Origin: Carallia brachiata
Lineage: Eukaryota; Streptophyta; Magnoliopsida; Malpighiales; Rhizophoraceae
Assembly (NCBI GenBank): GCA_021464245.1
Contig: JADCRB010000030.1
Location: 4,160,367 to 4,224,366, forward strand
Length of the DNA stretch: 64,000 bases
Direction of reading: 5' to 3'
The translations under genes were made by a program, and so were the position numbers. Position 1 is the first letter of the stretch. The number at the start of each line of letters is the position of its first letter. The notes below the pieces were generated by a model. The model saw only the letters and a program-made list of their open reading frames with translations, made no database searches and was not told the origin of the DNA. Shown here piece after piece: positions 23,264 to 34,625 of the stretch.

Positions 23264-26200
23264 CTGAATCTCAATGCCATCCATCAAAGTTCTGTAAGAT
23301 GACTATCAAGGTTTCTGTGCTCATACACAAGTAGCAGTAGTTTTACATCATGTACAATATATATCAGAAAAGATAATGATGCGTACCAAGAAGGGAAAAA
23401 AAAGGATAAAATGAACGTTGCGTTGAATCCACTTAGTTTTGCCATCTGATTGTGTGACTGCAAAGTTCCAACTCTTCTCTTTTCTTCCCTCCTTAAAGAC
23501 AGAAATTTGAAATTTGCCATCTTTAACTGGTTCTCCGGTGTGTGACCAAACTTATTTTCCCATTTTGTTCACTTGTTGGTTTAGATGACATTTGTACAGC
23601 TAACTTGGGGTTGGATATCACATAACTACACAATGCTGTGGAACCTGACAAAAAGATGCATGTGGGGAACCTGATAGCCTGATGAATTCTACTTTAAAAC
23701 TAGGCAATGTACTATTTGTTGAGTAGACATGAATTCTGATTGCCCAAGTTCAAAACTTGGCCTTGTAATTTCCATCTCACTAGTGTTTAGTTGCCTAACT
23801 GGTCGCTGTTGATCTGTTCCCACGGCAACCTCTTTGCCTCTCCGTCGCTGAATCTGGTTTCTCCCAAGTCTTTCTTCCTCTTCTGTTGTCTCTTCCTCCA
23901 CGACAGCGGCAACAGTAAGGTGGCCAAAAGCGTTGACCTTGCCAGAGGGAGAGAAAGTGATGACGGCAATCTGAGCGCTGGCCCTATTAGCATACTTCTT
24001 GTGGGACGTCGTGGGTATAGATGAGAGATGGGGTTTGGTCTGGATTCGACCAGGCCTGAGCCGGAGCTCGGCCAGCCTGCCCCATAAACAAGCAAGTCTA
24101 CTGACGCTTAACCCGACTTTTAGTAGCCCAACTAGTTATCTGAACAGTTTAAATTTTAGATTGAACGATTCTTAAATTGAGTAGAAAATGTTTTGAAGAT
24201 AGAGGGAAATTGAAATCCTTGCGTTGAGATAGAGGGAAATTGAAATCCTTGCGTTGAGATAGAGGGAAATTGAAATCCTTGCGTCTATGTCCGCTGCAAT
24301 TAACCCCAATATGACTTCTTGCGTTCTTGAATACATCCATGAAGAAGGCCAAAAACAAAGGCTGGATACTCGGAAACTATTATGACATTAGTATTTAAGA
24401 TGCTTCTCGCAAAGTTTACAGAGTCAAATTGCTTTGAGCGTACTAAATAATAAGTTGGGTCATTATATTAAATTCGTGAAAAAGCATACTCTTTAAGTTC
24501 TAATAAGGGTCATTATCAATTACTCTCATATCTCATAATTATATGAGGTCTGAAATATATTTTTTTTTATCAAACATCTTGTCGAAAATTTAAATCTACG
24601 ACCTTATGATGCGAAGGAAGCATGTGCGTACCATCAGCATTCTAACGGCTATAATTTTGAATCTTAATTAGTTTGATTTTTCTTCTTAAGCTTCTTCAGT
24701 TTCATATGTCGGAAGAAACGATTAACATGCATACTTTTACTTTCAATTAGTTCTGGCAACTAACAAACAAAAAGCCCTAAATGTGAACGAACCTTGCCAG
24801 ATCAAGAAATCAAGAATTAATATATGATACATTTAAAAAAATTAAACGATAAATAAATAAAAATATATGACACAATATAAAAATTATATAATGTATTAAA
24901 TAAAATTATATAACATAATATAAAAATAAAAATAATAAAAATAAAATAATTAAAATTTTTTATTAATTAAATAACTATAAAAACTCTCTAACAGATAACC
25001 AAATAAGATTTTCTAATAAATATTTAGGGCAGAAATACTTTTTTTTTTGGCTTTTTTTTTTTTTTTGACAGCAAGTGGAAATACTTTTTAGAATAACTAC
25101 TTGGGGGGTACTACTAATCATTAGCTGTCCTTAATACTTATAGGCCTGCAACTTCAAATTTATATGTGCAAGCACAACTATCACCGCCGCAACAACCGAA
25201 ACAAAGAAAAACTTTTTGTTTATCTGGATATTTTTAGTGAAATGCATAAGGTAATATATAATTAATTTAATAATATTAAATAATTTATTTATTTTTTTAA
25301 TTTAATATATTATTTATGATTTAATGATATATATCACTGTATATTTATCGTACTTTTACAACTACTTGACTAAAAATTTTTTGTTAAAAACATAACTAGA
25401 AGAAAAATTGATGAAGTATACATGCGAAATATATATATAAAAAAAAAGGGGAATGTCAGCCTAGCTAGTAGTTAGCCTAAAAAAAGACAATGTATGCCGA
25501 TCAAAGATTCGGAATTGCAATAAGAAATTAATTCTTTCATATGTCCAATTGTTGAACTGATATTCCTCCATATATCTTGCATGTGAACGCACACACGGAG
25601 AGCCTAGGACAATTTTTGAGGACACAGCAATAATAACTGAATTGATTGTAAACAGTAATTTTTAATTGAAAGATTTAAAATTTAAATTTTATATCTCTTT
25701 TTCATCATTCCCATCATTAAATTGCTGAGTTACTGACTCAAAGAAAAAAAAAAAAACACACACACACACACAGAGGAATTCACACATAATATATAGTGAA
25801 TTTGTTTGTTTCTTCATATGGATTTCCTTCTTTCGCAATCCCAAGTAGCACAATATACAAGCATAGCTAATTTTCATGTAATAATTTAAGGGGTTGGTGA
25901 TCCGCTAAATGGAATCATATCAAAGAAGTGAGCTTGTTACCATGTCTAATCATTGGTTTGGTGTTGTCTTTAGTAATCTACTATGCATTGCCCAACTCTT
26001 CCTCCATGCCTCGCCATGTGCTCGAGCTAATAAAAAAACTTGGGAAAATTACTAAAACACTAAAAAAAAGGAAACAAATTAAACAAATATAAAGGAATCA
26101 AGTTAAGTGACCACTATGTGAAGCCTTATCTCCATGCAACGGGGGAGGAATAGAAACATCTGTAACCGGTTGGCAAATTGCCCCCTTTTGGAATCACATT

Positions 26201-26824
26201 GTTGAGTATAATATATAATTTATATCTTATGTCTCACAGAACCGATTAAATTTATAAGTAAAATGATTTCATAATATGGTATCAATTTGTTACTCTCATG
26301 TTTAATTGTGGATTAAGTATGAATTTATGATTTATTCATGCATTAAGTTTAAGTAAGCTTGACTTATTTATACTTTCATTCTGAGTGAGCTACATTTTCG
26401 TGTGAAGGAGTATAAGCATGTTGGAGTATAATATGGTCCACATTCTCGACCTTATAGTTAAAATTTGTTCAATCAAGCCATTATACTAGCAATATTATTG
26501 TAATCAAACGTTTAAGCTGATATTGTTTACCACATCATATTGTTTCATTATCATATCACAGATGATTAATTGCAGTTACAACTTGGGTTGATTTTTCACA
26601 ATTTCCAAATATAAAGGCTTCAAAATAAACAAATTCAAAGTGCAGAAATCTATATGAACAATTTTTTCAAAGTTCAGGTGCTTGAATATGTTAATGAATG
26701 GATCAAGTGTATGAAAAAACCATACACCTACAGCCTGTCTGTGATTTGCTGTGACTAGAAATACTCTGTTTTTCTCTTCTTCTTATTTATTTGTTTGTTT
26801 ATTTGGAAAACTGTAGGCGTTGGA
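23264..26824. other. Intergenic DNA between the DUF3007 and DUF4228 genes
   Basis: 3' UTR of the DUF3007 gene to about 23600, a GC-richer block of unknown origin at 23790-24090, then AT-rich DNA. The 26205-26470 stretch contains GTTGAGTATAATATA and TGTTGGAGTATAATATGG, resembling starts of Copia-type LTRs, but no complete element could be framed. Confidence 0.45.
24197..24285. repeat. Three tandem copies of a 30-bp unit
   Basis: AGATAGAGGGAAATTGAAAT plus CCTTGCGTTG occurs three times at a 30-bp period with no spacers. Being a multiple of three, it stays open on the minus strand as a 10-residue repeat (RKDFNFPLSQ). No gene context supports translation. Confidence 0.9.
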
Positions 26825-27005
26825 AGGATTTTTGTCTTATTAACTCGTCAAAATACAACGAGTTTTTATTTTTTTATAATTATATTGATACTTTCTGAAA
26901 CAACAAAATGAAGCGATAAAAATTTTTTATTTCATATTTTATTAATGTGATTGCAAAATAATGAAGACTCGTTGTATTTTGACGCATCTATTGGACAAAA
27001 ATCCT
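26825..27005. mobile_element. Short MITE upstream of the DUF4228 gene
   Basis: Starts AGGATTTTTGTC and ends GACAAAAATCCT. The 40-bp ends pair as an inverted repeat sharing CGTCAAAATACAACGAGT. Total 181 bp. It ends about 310 bp before the start of the DUF4228 gene. No target duplication could be assigned, so the superfamily is open. Confidence 0.7.
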
Positions 27006-27312
27006 CTAGATAGTATCTGTCTCCTACTTATTTTTTTTGGTTTGTGGGGTCCATAGAGTGGGTTACTGTATGGAATAGAGACAACTTAACCAACCATTGA
27101 CATGTAGGCCCACCCTTTCTGTGTCTCTCCCTCCACAACAACTACATTGGTACCTATGTTAAATTGAGAGTTCCAGACTCCCATCAACTCCTCATTACCA
27201 TCCTCCCAACTGATTAAGAATAGCCACCCTTTGGCTTTTAGTCCTCTCCGTTTCTGTCTCTCCATCAATACCTGCATGTGTGTGCCTATCCCTTTGTATA
27301 TGTGCGCATGAA

Positions 27313-27807
27313 ATGGGGAATGCAGCAACATCTTGCGCTCCTTCAATCATCTCAAATGGGGTTGTCAAGGTCCTATCTTCCAATGGAAACTTGCAGGTCT
27401 ACACGAGGCAAGTAAATGCAGCAGAGCTGATGCTAGAAAACCCGGGACAATTTGTGTGTGATGCCAGCAGTCTTCGTGTTGGCCAAAGGGTTCATGGTCT
27501 ATCAGCTGAAGAGGAGCTAGAGAGGCGTCAGCTCTACTTTCTTCTTCCCATGGAGCTGCTCTACTCCGTGCTAACCCACGAGGAGATGAACTCCCTCACT
27601 TCCAGGGCCGCCAAGGCGATGAAGCACAACAACTTCAGTAAGATTTTCCCGGTTCTTATCAGCGAAACTTTCTGCATTTTCCCGTCGGAATTCAAGACAG
27701 TGGATACTGTGGCAAGTGATCCAGAGCCCGTTGTTCGAAGGTACTCCAAACAAAGATCATGGAGGCCTGCCTTGGAGACTATTGTTGAAGCTCCGATCAG
27801 GCACTAA
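27313..27807 (+). CDS. DUF4228/PADRE domain protein
   Basis: Intronless, 164 aa. It starts MGNAATSC, an N-myristoylation-type start, with a further in-frame-independent ATG at 27308. The body has the family order: VKVLSSNGNLQVYTRQVNAA near the N terminus, then PGQFVCDASSLRVGQRVHGL, then the core YFLLPMELLYSVLTHEEM. An SRAAKAM helix follows, and the basic C terminus includes RYSKQRSWRPALETI. PADRE proteins are small plant-specific proteins induced by pathogens and abiotic stress. Many are membrane-attached by acylation, and their biochemical role is not known. The start at 27313 is preferred because MGN plus small residues is conserved. Confidence 0.87.
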   Translation: MGNAATSCAPSIISNGVVKVLSSNGNLQVYTRQVNAAELMLENPGQFVCDASSLRVGQRVHGLSAEEELERRQLYFLLPMELLYSVLTHEEMNSLTSRAAKAMKHNNFSKIFPVLISETFCIFPSEFKTVDTVASDPEPVVRRYSKQRSWRPALETIVEAPIRH

Positions 27808-28708
27808 GACAGTCTCTAGATCCTAATGAACATAGGTTTTTATCTTCATTTTTGTCCTCCTGTTGTTATCTTTTACTTTTTGTGGGGGGATTTATGCCCT
27901 GAACTAATGAACAGATTAACAAAAATGGCCTGTCAACTTCATTGTCCTAGTTCCTTGTTTTTCCCTTTTCTTTTATTTTTATTTTTATCGTCATCAAAGT
28001 TCAAACATGATGTTATTCAAAAATAAAAAATAAAAATTCAGCAACTCAGTACCCTAATACAGCGACGCCAGAATGGACTGCTCCACAACAGGATAAAAAG
28101 TAGCCCTGCACGGGAGCACTCCAGAACCTGCAGAAAACACAGTTCTGGTACATTGACATAAAGAACAATTTGAGCATCGTTCTTGTATTTCTTGGGTAAT
28201 AAAGTTTGACAATCTATGTTTGCTCTTGCGATCAGTTACCATACACATACTGTTCTGAAAACAATTTTCTATTCTATACACAGCCATGATTGGAAAATAA
28301 GAGTGAAAGCAGTAACGTTTGTCATACCATTTCAAAGGGGTAGCCCAAACAAAAGATTTTGCAGTCCCCAAAATTCTTTTGTGATAAACCCCGTGCCGAT
28401 ACAGGCACAACACCTAAGTTAACTACAAATCTAAAGTGGGTAGCTGATGGCGCCACTGTGCAACCGTTTATGTTGATAAGGGGACATCAGCAAAGTATTT
28501 TCAAGTTTCAATGCTGCCATATCATTGCTTACATAAGCTCATCTGGCAAAAATCTGTCATACTATCTATCTTTTTTTCTCTCTCAAACGAGAGGCCAATG
28601 TACACCTTACGTTTGAAAGCAAGGTCAATCTCAGAAAAGTTTTCACTGCTATTGATCATGAAAAAAAAATTCGAATCCTATCCCAAAACTAAAATGACAT
28701 GAAGCCAT
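27808..28708. other. Tail-to-tail spacer between the DUF4228 and ALP1-like genes
   Basis: 3' regions of both genes. No additional coding or RNA feature recognised. Confidence 0.5.
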
Positions 28709-30090
28709 TTACATGGTTGAGAAATCTCGGATGTAGTCATCCCACATATCACTTGCAATAGAGTCTCGCAACTGTGAACTTAATTCCAGCTGTTCTGTCT
28801 CGAAAGCCATGTCCACAGCATTGTTCGCAATCTGCATTGACTGTTCAATGTCCAACGATGGCTGCGAGTCTTCAACCAGTAGAGTGGAATCTTGTTCATA
28901 CATTTCAAAAATCATATCATCTGGCTTCTCCTTGCGGATGTAATTGTGGATTGTACACGCTGCTATAACCAATTTAATCTGTGTTTGCAATGGGTACGGA
29001 GGAGCTGATGTCAATATCGGAAAACGAGTCTTCAGAGCCCCAAATATTTGTCCAGCAGCTTTTCTCAGTATGGAGTGCCTCTGATTGAATAGGTCTCTAG
29101 CACCTTGAGGATGATATGCACCCAAAAATTCATCTGAGCCATGAGGAACTCCATCATATGGGGCTATGAATCCTGGCAAATTTGCATACTTGCTATCAAC
29201 AAGGTAGTACTTTCCTGCATCATTGAGAATTTATTCAAAAAGTGACACACAACATGGAGAGAGCAGGCAAGCACTTCAGGGGATAACACCAATAGCACAC
29301 AAGAAATTTATCCTCATGCTATAAGTTTATACCTTCAGGGACTTCCAACTTGCGTTGCCTTGTAATGGCCGACTTCAGAACTCGCAAATCTAATGCAGAG
29401 CCTTCCCAACCAGCTAGAACATAATGGAACTTCAGGTCAAATGAGAAAGCTGCCAGAACAGTTTGTGAAAGCAATCCATTCTCATCACGGAAAGGACCTT
29501 GCTCATCTACACCAACCATTACTGGAATCCGTATGCCATCAACTACTCCCACACAGTCCTAGCAAAAATGAAACTGAACTGAGATACACGCCCTAAAAAT
29601 GAATGGGAGAAAAGTGACCGTAGAGTACCTTAAAATATGGATAAAATCTAGGATCTTTTGAGATTTCTGTTGGAACATCAGATCCTGGAGCCAGAAACAA
29701 ATCTCTTCTGATTTGCATAACAGCATTCAGAACATTGTTGAAATGGCGGCTAATTGTTTCTCCTGAATAACGGAATAGCTCTTGTACAGCTCGAGTTCGC
29801 AGATTGTGGCCAATGATAAACAGGAATATGGCTAATTGCTCCTCAATCTTGATCCTATTTGTGTGGCGCAGTAAGCCTCTGGCTTGTAGAGTATCACACA
29901 ACTTATAAAATACCTGCTTGTCCATGCGAAAATTTTCTAGACAGCGGTCACTTGGACCTCTTAAAACTTCATCGACAAATTTAGTGCCATTAGCTAAACT
30001 TTGACTTAGTTCTTTTGGCATATAATTGATGGACGGTCCATCTTTGTCGTCGTCAGTGATGTCCATGGAAATGTCAATATCTGCAGTCAT
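28709..30090 (-). CDS. ALP1-like, Harbinger transposase-derived protein
   Basis: Three exons: 30090-29629, 29558-29333 and 29214-28709, totalling 1194 nt (397 aa), uninterrupted. The first exon has an acidic N terminus and the HTH-like region (RMDKQVFYKLCDTLQARGLL, then RHFNNVLNAVMQI). Exon 2 has DCVGVVDGIRIPV and GWEGSALDLRVL, which carry the two aspartates of the DDE nuclease. Exon 3 has KYYLVDSKYANLPGFIAPY, then RKAAGQIFGALKTRFPIL, where active PIF/Harbinger transposases have the catalytic Glu (E-R-x-F-G). Here that position is Gly. The C-terminal helix is acidic. An intact, spliced frame with a lost catalytic residue fits domestication, as in Arabidopsis ALP1, which binds Polycomb complexes. 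That role for this gene is an inference; HDP2- or HARBI1-like are alternatives. Confidence 0.85.
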
Positions 30091-33000
30091 TTACATGCTC
30101 CTTTAAGCACCATAATAATTGGATAACAATGATTTATCCAGTGTAGAGAAAAGAATAAAAGGGCACATCCTTAATCTAATATAAAAGAATGTGGAAAGGT
30201 AGATCAATCAGCTCAAACTATCGTCAGACAGGTAAATATACCAGTGGGAGAAGAGGGAAGGTAAAACAAGGAGGAGGCAGAAGAGGAAAATGACAACAGA
30301 GGTGCATCTATCGGAATGTAGGAACAATGCAATGGCTGGAGACATATTTTCTAAGATATACAGATAGTGCCCCTTAACTGTATTGTTTTATTGCATCTCA
30401 GAGATTTTAACTAAGAGGCATATCCCATTAACCATCGAATGACCAGAATTTTCAATCACCCGAACTAACAAATATTTGAAGGAACAGCGGAAAGCATGTC
30501 CCATATGAAACCAGTTGCCTTTATGATAGAAACAAGGTCAAATATCTGCAACACCATTGATTGTACAAGCGAAGGGTATAAAAAGAACATTTCTAATGCT
30601 CAAATTTTGGCCAATATTAAACCAGCATGACACAGTTGGGAAATTACAGACAAACAAACTGACAGCTACCAATTCTCAACTAAGGAAATGATCATTAATA
30701 TTCCGTTGAACACTCTATTGCAGCCAGTGTCCATGTCATTATTGATGATACCTGCCACATTTACCTTTTGTGCTTTGACACCCTATATCAAAACATAACA
30801 CCTACAATGTTCAAAACACTCCTGAAAACCTCACAACAAAACCCTTCGTAAGTCACAGTCATCCATAAGGTCATAAAGAAGAACCAATATCACGGAGATG
30901 ATTTTCCCACTATTATGAAAAAGGGATGCCCATTTACATGAAAAGTAAGACTATGAGAAAATGGCAAGCAATTTGATATCACATGTTTACAGCTTGCTTC
31001 GCATATTTTCTCTTATAAGAGAGTAACATGCTGCCGAGTGTAACCAAGATGCAGTGCGACATGACAACAGAGCAGAGCACGCAGCACAGTTTGCAAGGGG
31101 CCACACACTTACTGTCCCGTGCATGTGCTGCCGTGCAACCAGGGCAAAACAGGCATGCGGTAGCACATGCTCCATGTGACAGTGTGGAAGCTTACTTTTT
31201 CCAAACTATCCCAACCAATATATCTTATCAACCCAACCATTATCTATCAGCCCATTAGTCTCATCCGGCTAACTGCCATCACTATACGCGGTTACTATTA
31301 TTGCCGCACCATAAAAATCAAAAAATAAAGCTAATCCTCATCCCTATTGAACATATTTGGAAAATGCATTAATTCACGATCGCCAAATCTAAGATTCACC
31401 ACATTATAACACTCCAAATAGATTGTTCGTCGTATTCCACTTTGACACGTAGCACTTTTCACCTTTATTGCAGATACTAATTTGTATTTGGCTATCTGCA
31501 CCAGAGTAAGTCAACCTGTTGGCTCAGGTAACGTGGCAACAATTGCCTAACACCATCCAATCCCTCCCTCCAACACCCATTACATTTCAAGCTAACTTGT
31601 GTTAAGCGTTACCATTAATATTTCATGTTCTAAAATAATTTTCTTGCAATAGTTCTCATCAAAGCAAGAGATCTCCAATTCCCTATTAAGGGCATGCATT
31701 TTTTTCCTTAGTAATTCAATCATTTTTTTCCTCAATAATTTACTAATAGATTTGGTTGAAGTAAATTCAGAAATTTTCATGAATTGGCAAGATAAGTAAT
31801 TAAAATGATTATAATTGATTATAAATTGTAGAGCCAGAGGATATGCCTAGAACCAAACATAAGGTTACTCTACCCTGACCCGGATGTCAAAGATCAGAAG
31901 TGACATGGCAACCTAACTTCTGTACTGAATTGGAACAATGGGGTACACTTGAATCTCCCTAAAAACAGCAATATGACAACTCATTTCATTTGGATATCGG
32001 ATGCCTATAACATATGGCAGAAAGTGATAAATAAGGATGCTTTGTATACTAGATGCAAAGCTCACCTTGATGTCAAAGATTCAAAGTGATAGGGTAACTT
32101 ACACGTGCATGAAACTCCCTCAACATGTCACCTCTTTTTGTCTAGATAATCTATACCAATAACATCACGGAAGAAAGTAGCGATTAATGATGCTTTCTAC
32201 ACTAGACGCCAAGCACCATTAAGAATTTCCCATAACATGAACCAAACATGATCAATACAACGACAAATTATCGAATGACATCAAAATGTATTTCCTTGTC
32301 GGAGGCCAACATTCTCCGTTAAAATGAGAGAAACCAAAATATTCAACGCCTCTCCAAATATTGAAAAATGACAAGGTAATGCAAAAGACTGCGTGTGATC
32401 AACGGCCACATGATCTGCCAATTAAATCCACAAACTACACAAAGCCATCAACAGCTTCTTTGTTAGCTATAACCCAGGACCAGAACAACTAAAAACACAC
32501 AGGCAGAAAATGAAACCAACTCAAATTTGATGTGATGCTAATAAAAGCATCCGTAAAAGCAAACAGCACGCAGCAACACGCAAACCACTCAATAAACAAG
32601 AAATCACTTGACAACAACTCGCAAACTTCGCAAATTCATGCCAACAACTGCGGGCTTCCATGGTGAACACAAGGCGGCCGCTGCTCCAATAACAAATGAT
32701 TGTCTTATTTTTAACTAACAATAATAATAATCAGTGAATCATTGAACAATTTCCTTTGTACTTTATTTTTTTCTCTATTTTTTTTTTTAATCACTGCAAG
32801 CAATCGCGCTTCGAGCAAAACTCGATGAAACTCATGACATAAGCGATGCATTCACATCACAAATAAATAAATAAATAAATAAAAACTATAAATTCTGGCG
32901 TCATCTTCCCCATTCCGCCGCCAATAAACGGAAAAACTGACAGTAAAAAGCCAAAAAAAAAAAAAAAAAAAAGAGAGCGGAAAATGGAAATGGAAGCAAA

Positions 33001-33600
33001 GCAATGAAGTGAAACGCACATTCCTGAGAAACAATAAACGATAGGCGGTGGTCGGCTCCGCCGCAAGCGGCGAGAAAGCAGCAGCAGCAGGAAACCGTGT
33101 AGGGGCGTCGGATGTATCGAAGAATGCCGTTGAAAAGAAAACTTGTAAAAGCAGAGAAACGTTTCTCTTGGAGTCTGTGCGTTTGTGTGTGTGTGTGTGT
33201 GAGAGAGTGGAAGATTCCAGTGACTCTTCCCACAATCGACGACACGCGTTGTCTGGATTTTTGGCAAAGGTTTTTCCAATTTCAATTTCAATTTTTTAAT
33301 TTCTTCCCTCAATTGCTTTTTTTTTTTTTTTTTTTTTCTTTTTGCATTTGCAATTTCTGGCTCCGTCCACCAGAAAGGAAGGAAGGATGAATTGAAGTTG
33401 AGACCTGAGAGAAAGCATTTGCAAAGTGGGCCCATCGCCAAATTGCTGACAGAGATTTGACTTGGCAGAACGTTCTCCATCCGACTGCCATGTGTACTAA
33501 GGGTTTTTTAGTTTTTTAGTCAACGATACGACACCGTGTCAATTTTCAGCCCAAAGCTACTGCCGTTCCACGTTCTCCATCCGCCGTTCATTTTGCGTCC
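30091..33600. other. Upstream region of the ALP1-like gene, possibly with 5' UTR introns
   Basis: No coding exon recognised. A GC-richer segment at 33000-33490 with CT-rich minus-strand sequence and a GT/GA microsatellite (33182-33208) looks like a plant 5' UTR or core promoter on the minus strand. That would make 30091 to about 32900 a long 5' intron region. This is an inference; no cDNA evidence is available. Confidence 0.35.
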
Positions 33601-33749
33601 TTTGAAAATTCTGACTAAATTATAAGTTATTTAATAAAAATAATATTTTTTAGTTTTATAAATTTTATATTTCTTTAAATAAAAACTCAAAAATGTTGAA
33701 ATAAAAATTTTAATTCTTAACTGCTGTTCTAAGGACACCCCCTTACTCT

Positions 33750-34010
33750 CTTCTCTTGTCATCAAGACAAGAAAGAAGGTGCCCATTTACAAAAGCTTCT
33801 ATCTACACTGTGGGCCGATGTAGTGATGGGCCGATGATAGATGCTCAAAGCCGAAGGTAATTGCTGAAGCTTTTTGAAGCAGCGACGCCGTTTAGTGTTT
33901 AAAATTTGGTTGGTGGACTATTTGGGTCCAACCAAACATCAAAAGGCACTTGACTTGATCATGAGAATATGAGCCATTTATTTGACCAAAAAAACAGAAT
34001 ATGAGCCATT
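33750..34010 (+). repeat. Direct repeat, copy 1
   Basis: Shares in order with 34425-34625: AAGACAAGA, GGTGCCCATTTACAAA, TGGGCCGAT, TTTGAAGCAGCGAyGCCGT, GCACTyGACT and TACGAGCCATTTA-like sequence. The copies are diverged and differ by small indels. Confidence 0.8.
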
Positions 34011-34424
34011 TACCTTTATCCATCCAATTTTTTTGAAGATATTGTGCTAGAAAGTGAACACAATTATGACCAAAAGAGAAAGGGAACACAATTAGTCTAG
34101 TTAAATTAGATAGAAAAAAAAAAGAAGTCTGAATAAAGGGATTCAAATTCTTATGAAATATTATATGTTTGAATCTTGTTAGAATTAAGTGATAGAGTTA
34201 AATTTATAGTTCACTATCTGATGAGAGGAATACCGTAACTATCTAATGGGATTATAGACAAAATTAGACTTTGTTTCTATTTTGAATGAAAAGAGTTTCA
34301 TTTTGTTCCAGCTTGGCGTGGGCTGACATATGGGCTGCATCATTGAAATTTGAAAGCCAAGGCATCCAAGACATTTCAGCCAAGTTTTTTTCGTTCCCAG
34401 TTTCAGGCCCCAACTCCCGCCCCA

Positions 34425-34625
34425 TTCTCTTGTTAAGACAAGATAGGTGCCCATTTACAAATTATCTATCTTGGGCCGATATGGAGTTGGGCCGACAGCT
34501 CATTTGAAGCAGCGATGCCGTGTAGCGTTCAGTGGTTAAAGGACCATGTAAGCCCAATCAAATGTCACAAAGCACTCGACTCGATCTGAGAGAGGCTACG
34601 AGCCATTTACCAGTACCAAATTCTT
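34425..34625 (+). repeat. Direct repeat, copy 2
   Basis: Shorter partner of 33750-34010. The two lie about 470 bp apart in the same orientation. Origin unknown; it could be a transposon fragment or a local duplication. Confidence 0.8.

Noticed and set aside
24197..24285. CRISPR-like array
   Set aside because: Units are contiguous without spacers and the sequence is plant nuclear DNA.
32852..33480. Overlapping minus-strand frames of 114-207 residues
   Set aside because: They run through poly-A/T and CA/GA simple repeats and have no domain; more likely 5' UTR or promoter of the ALP1-like gene.
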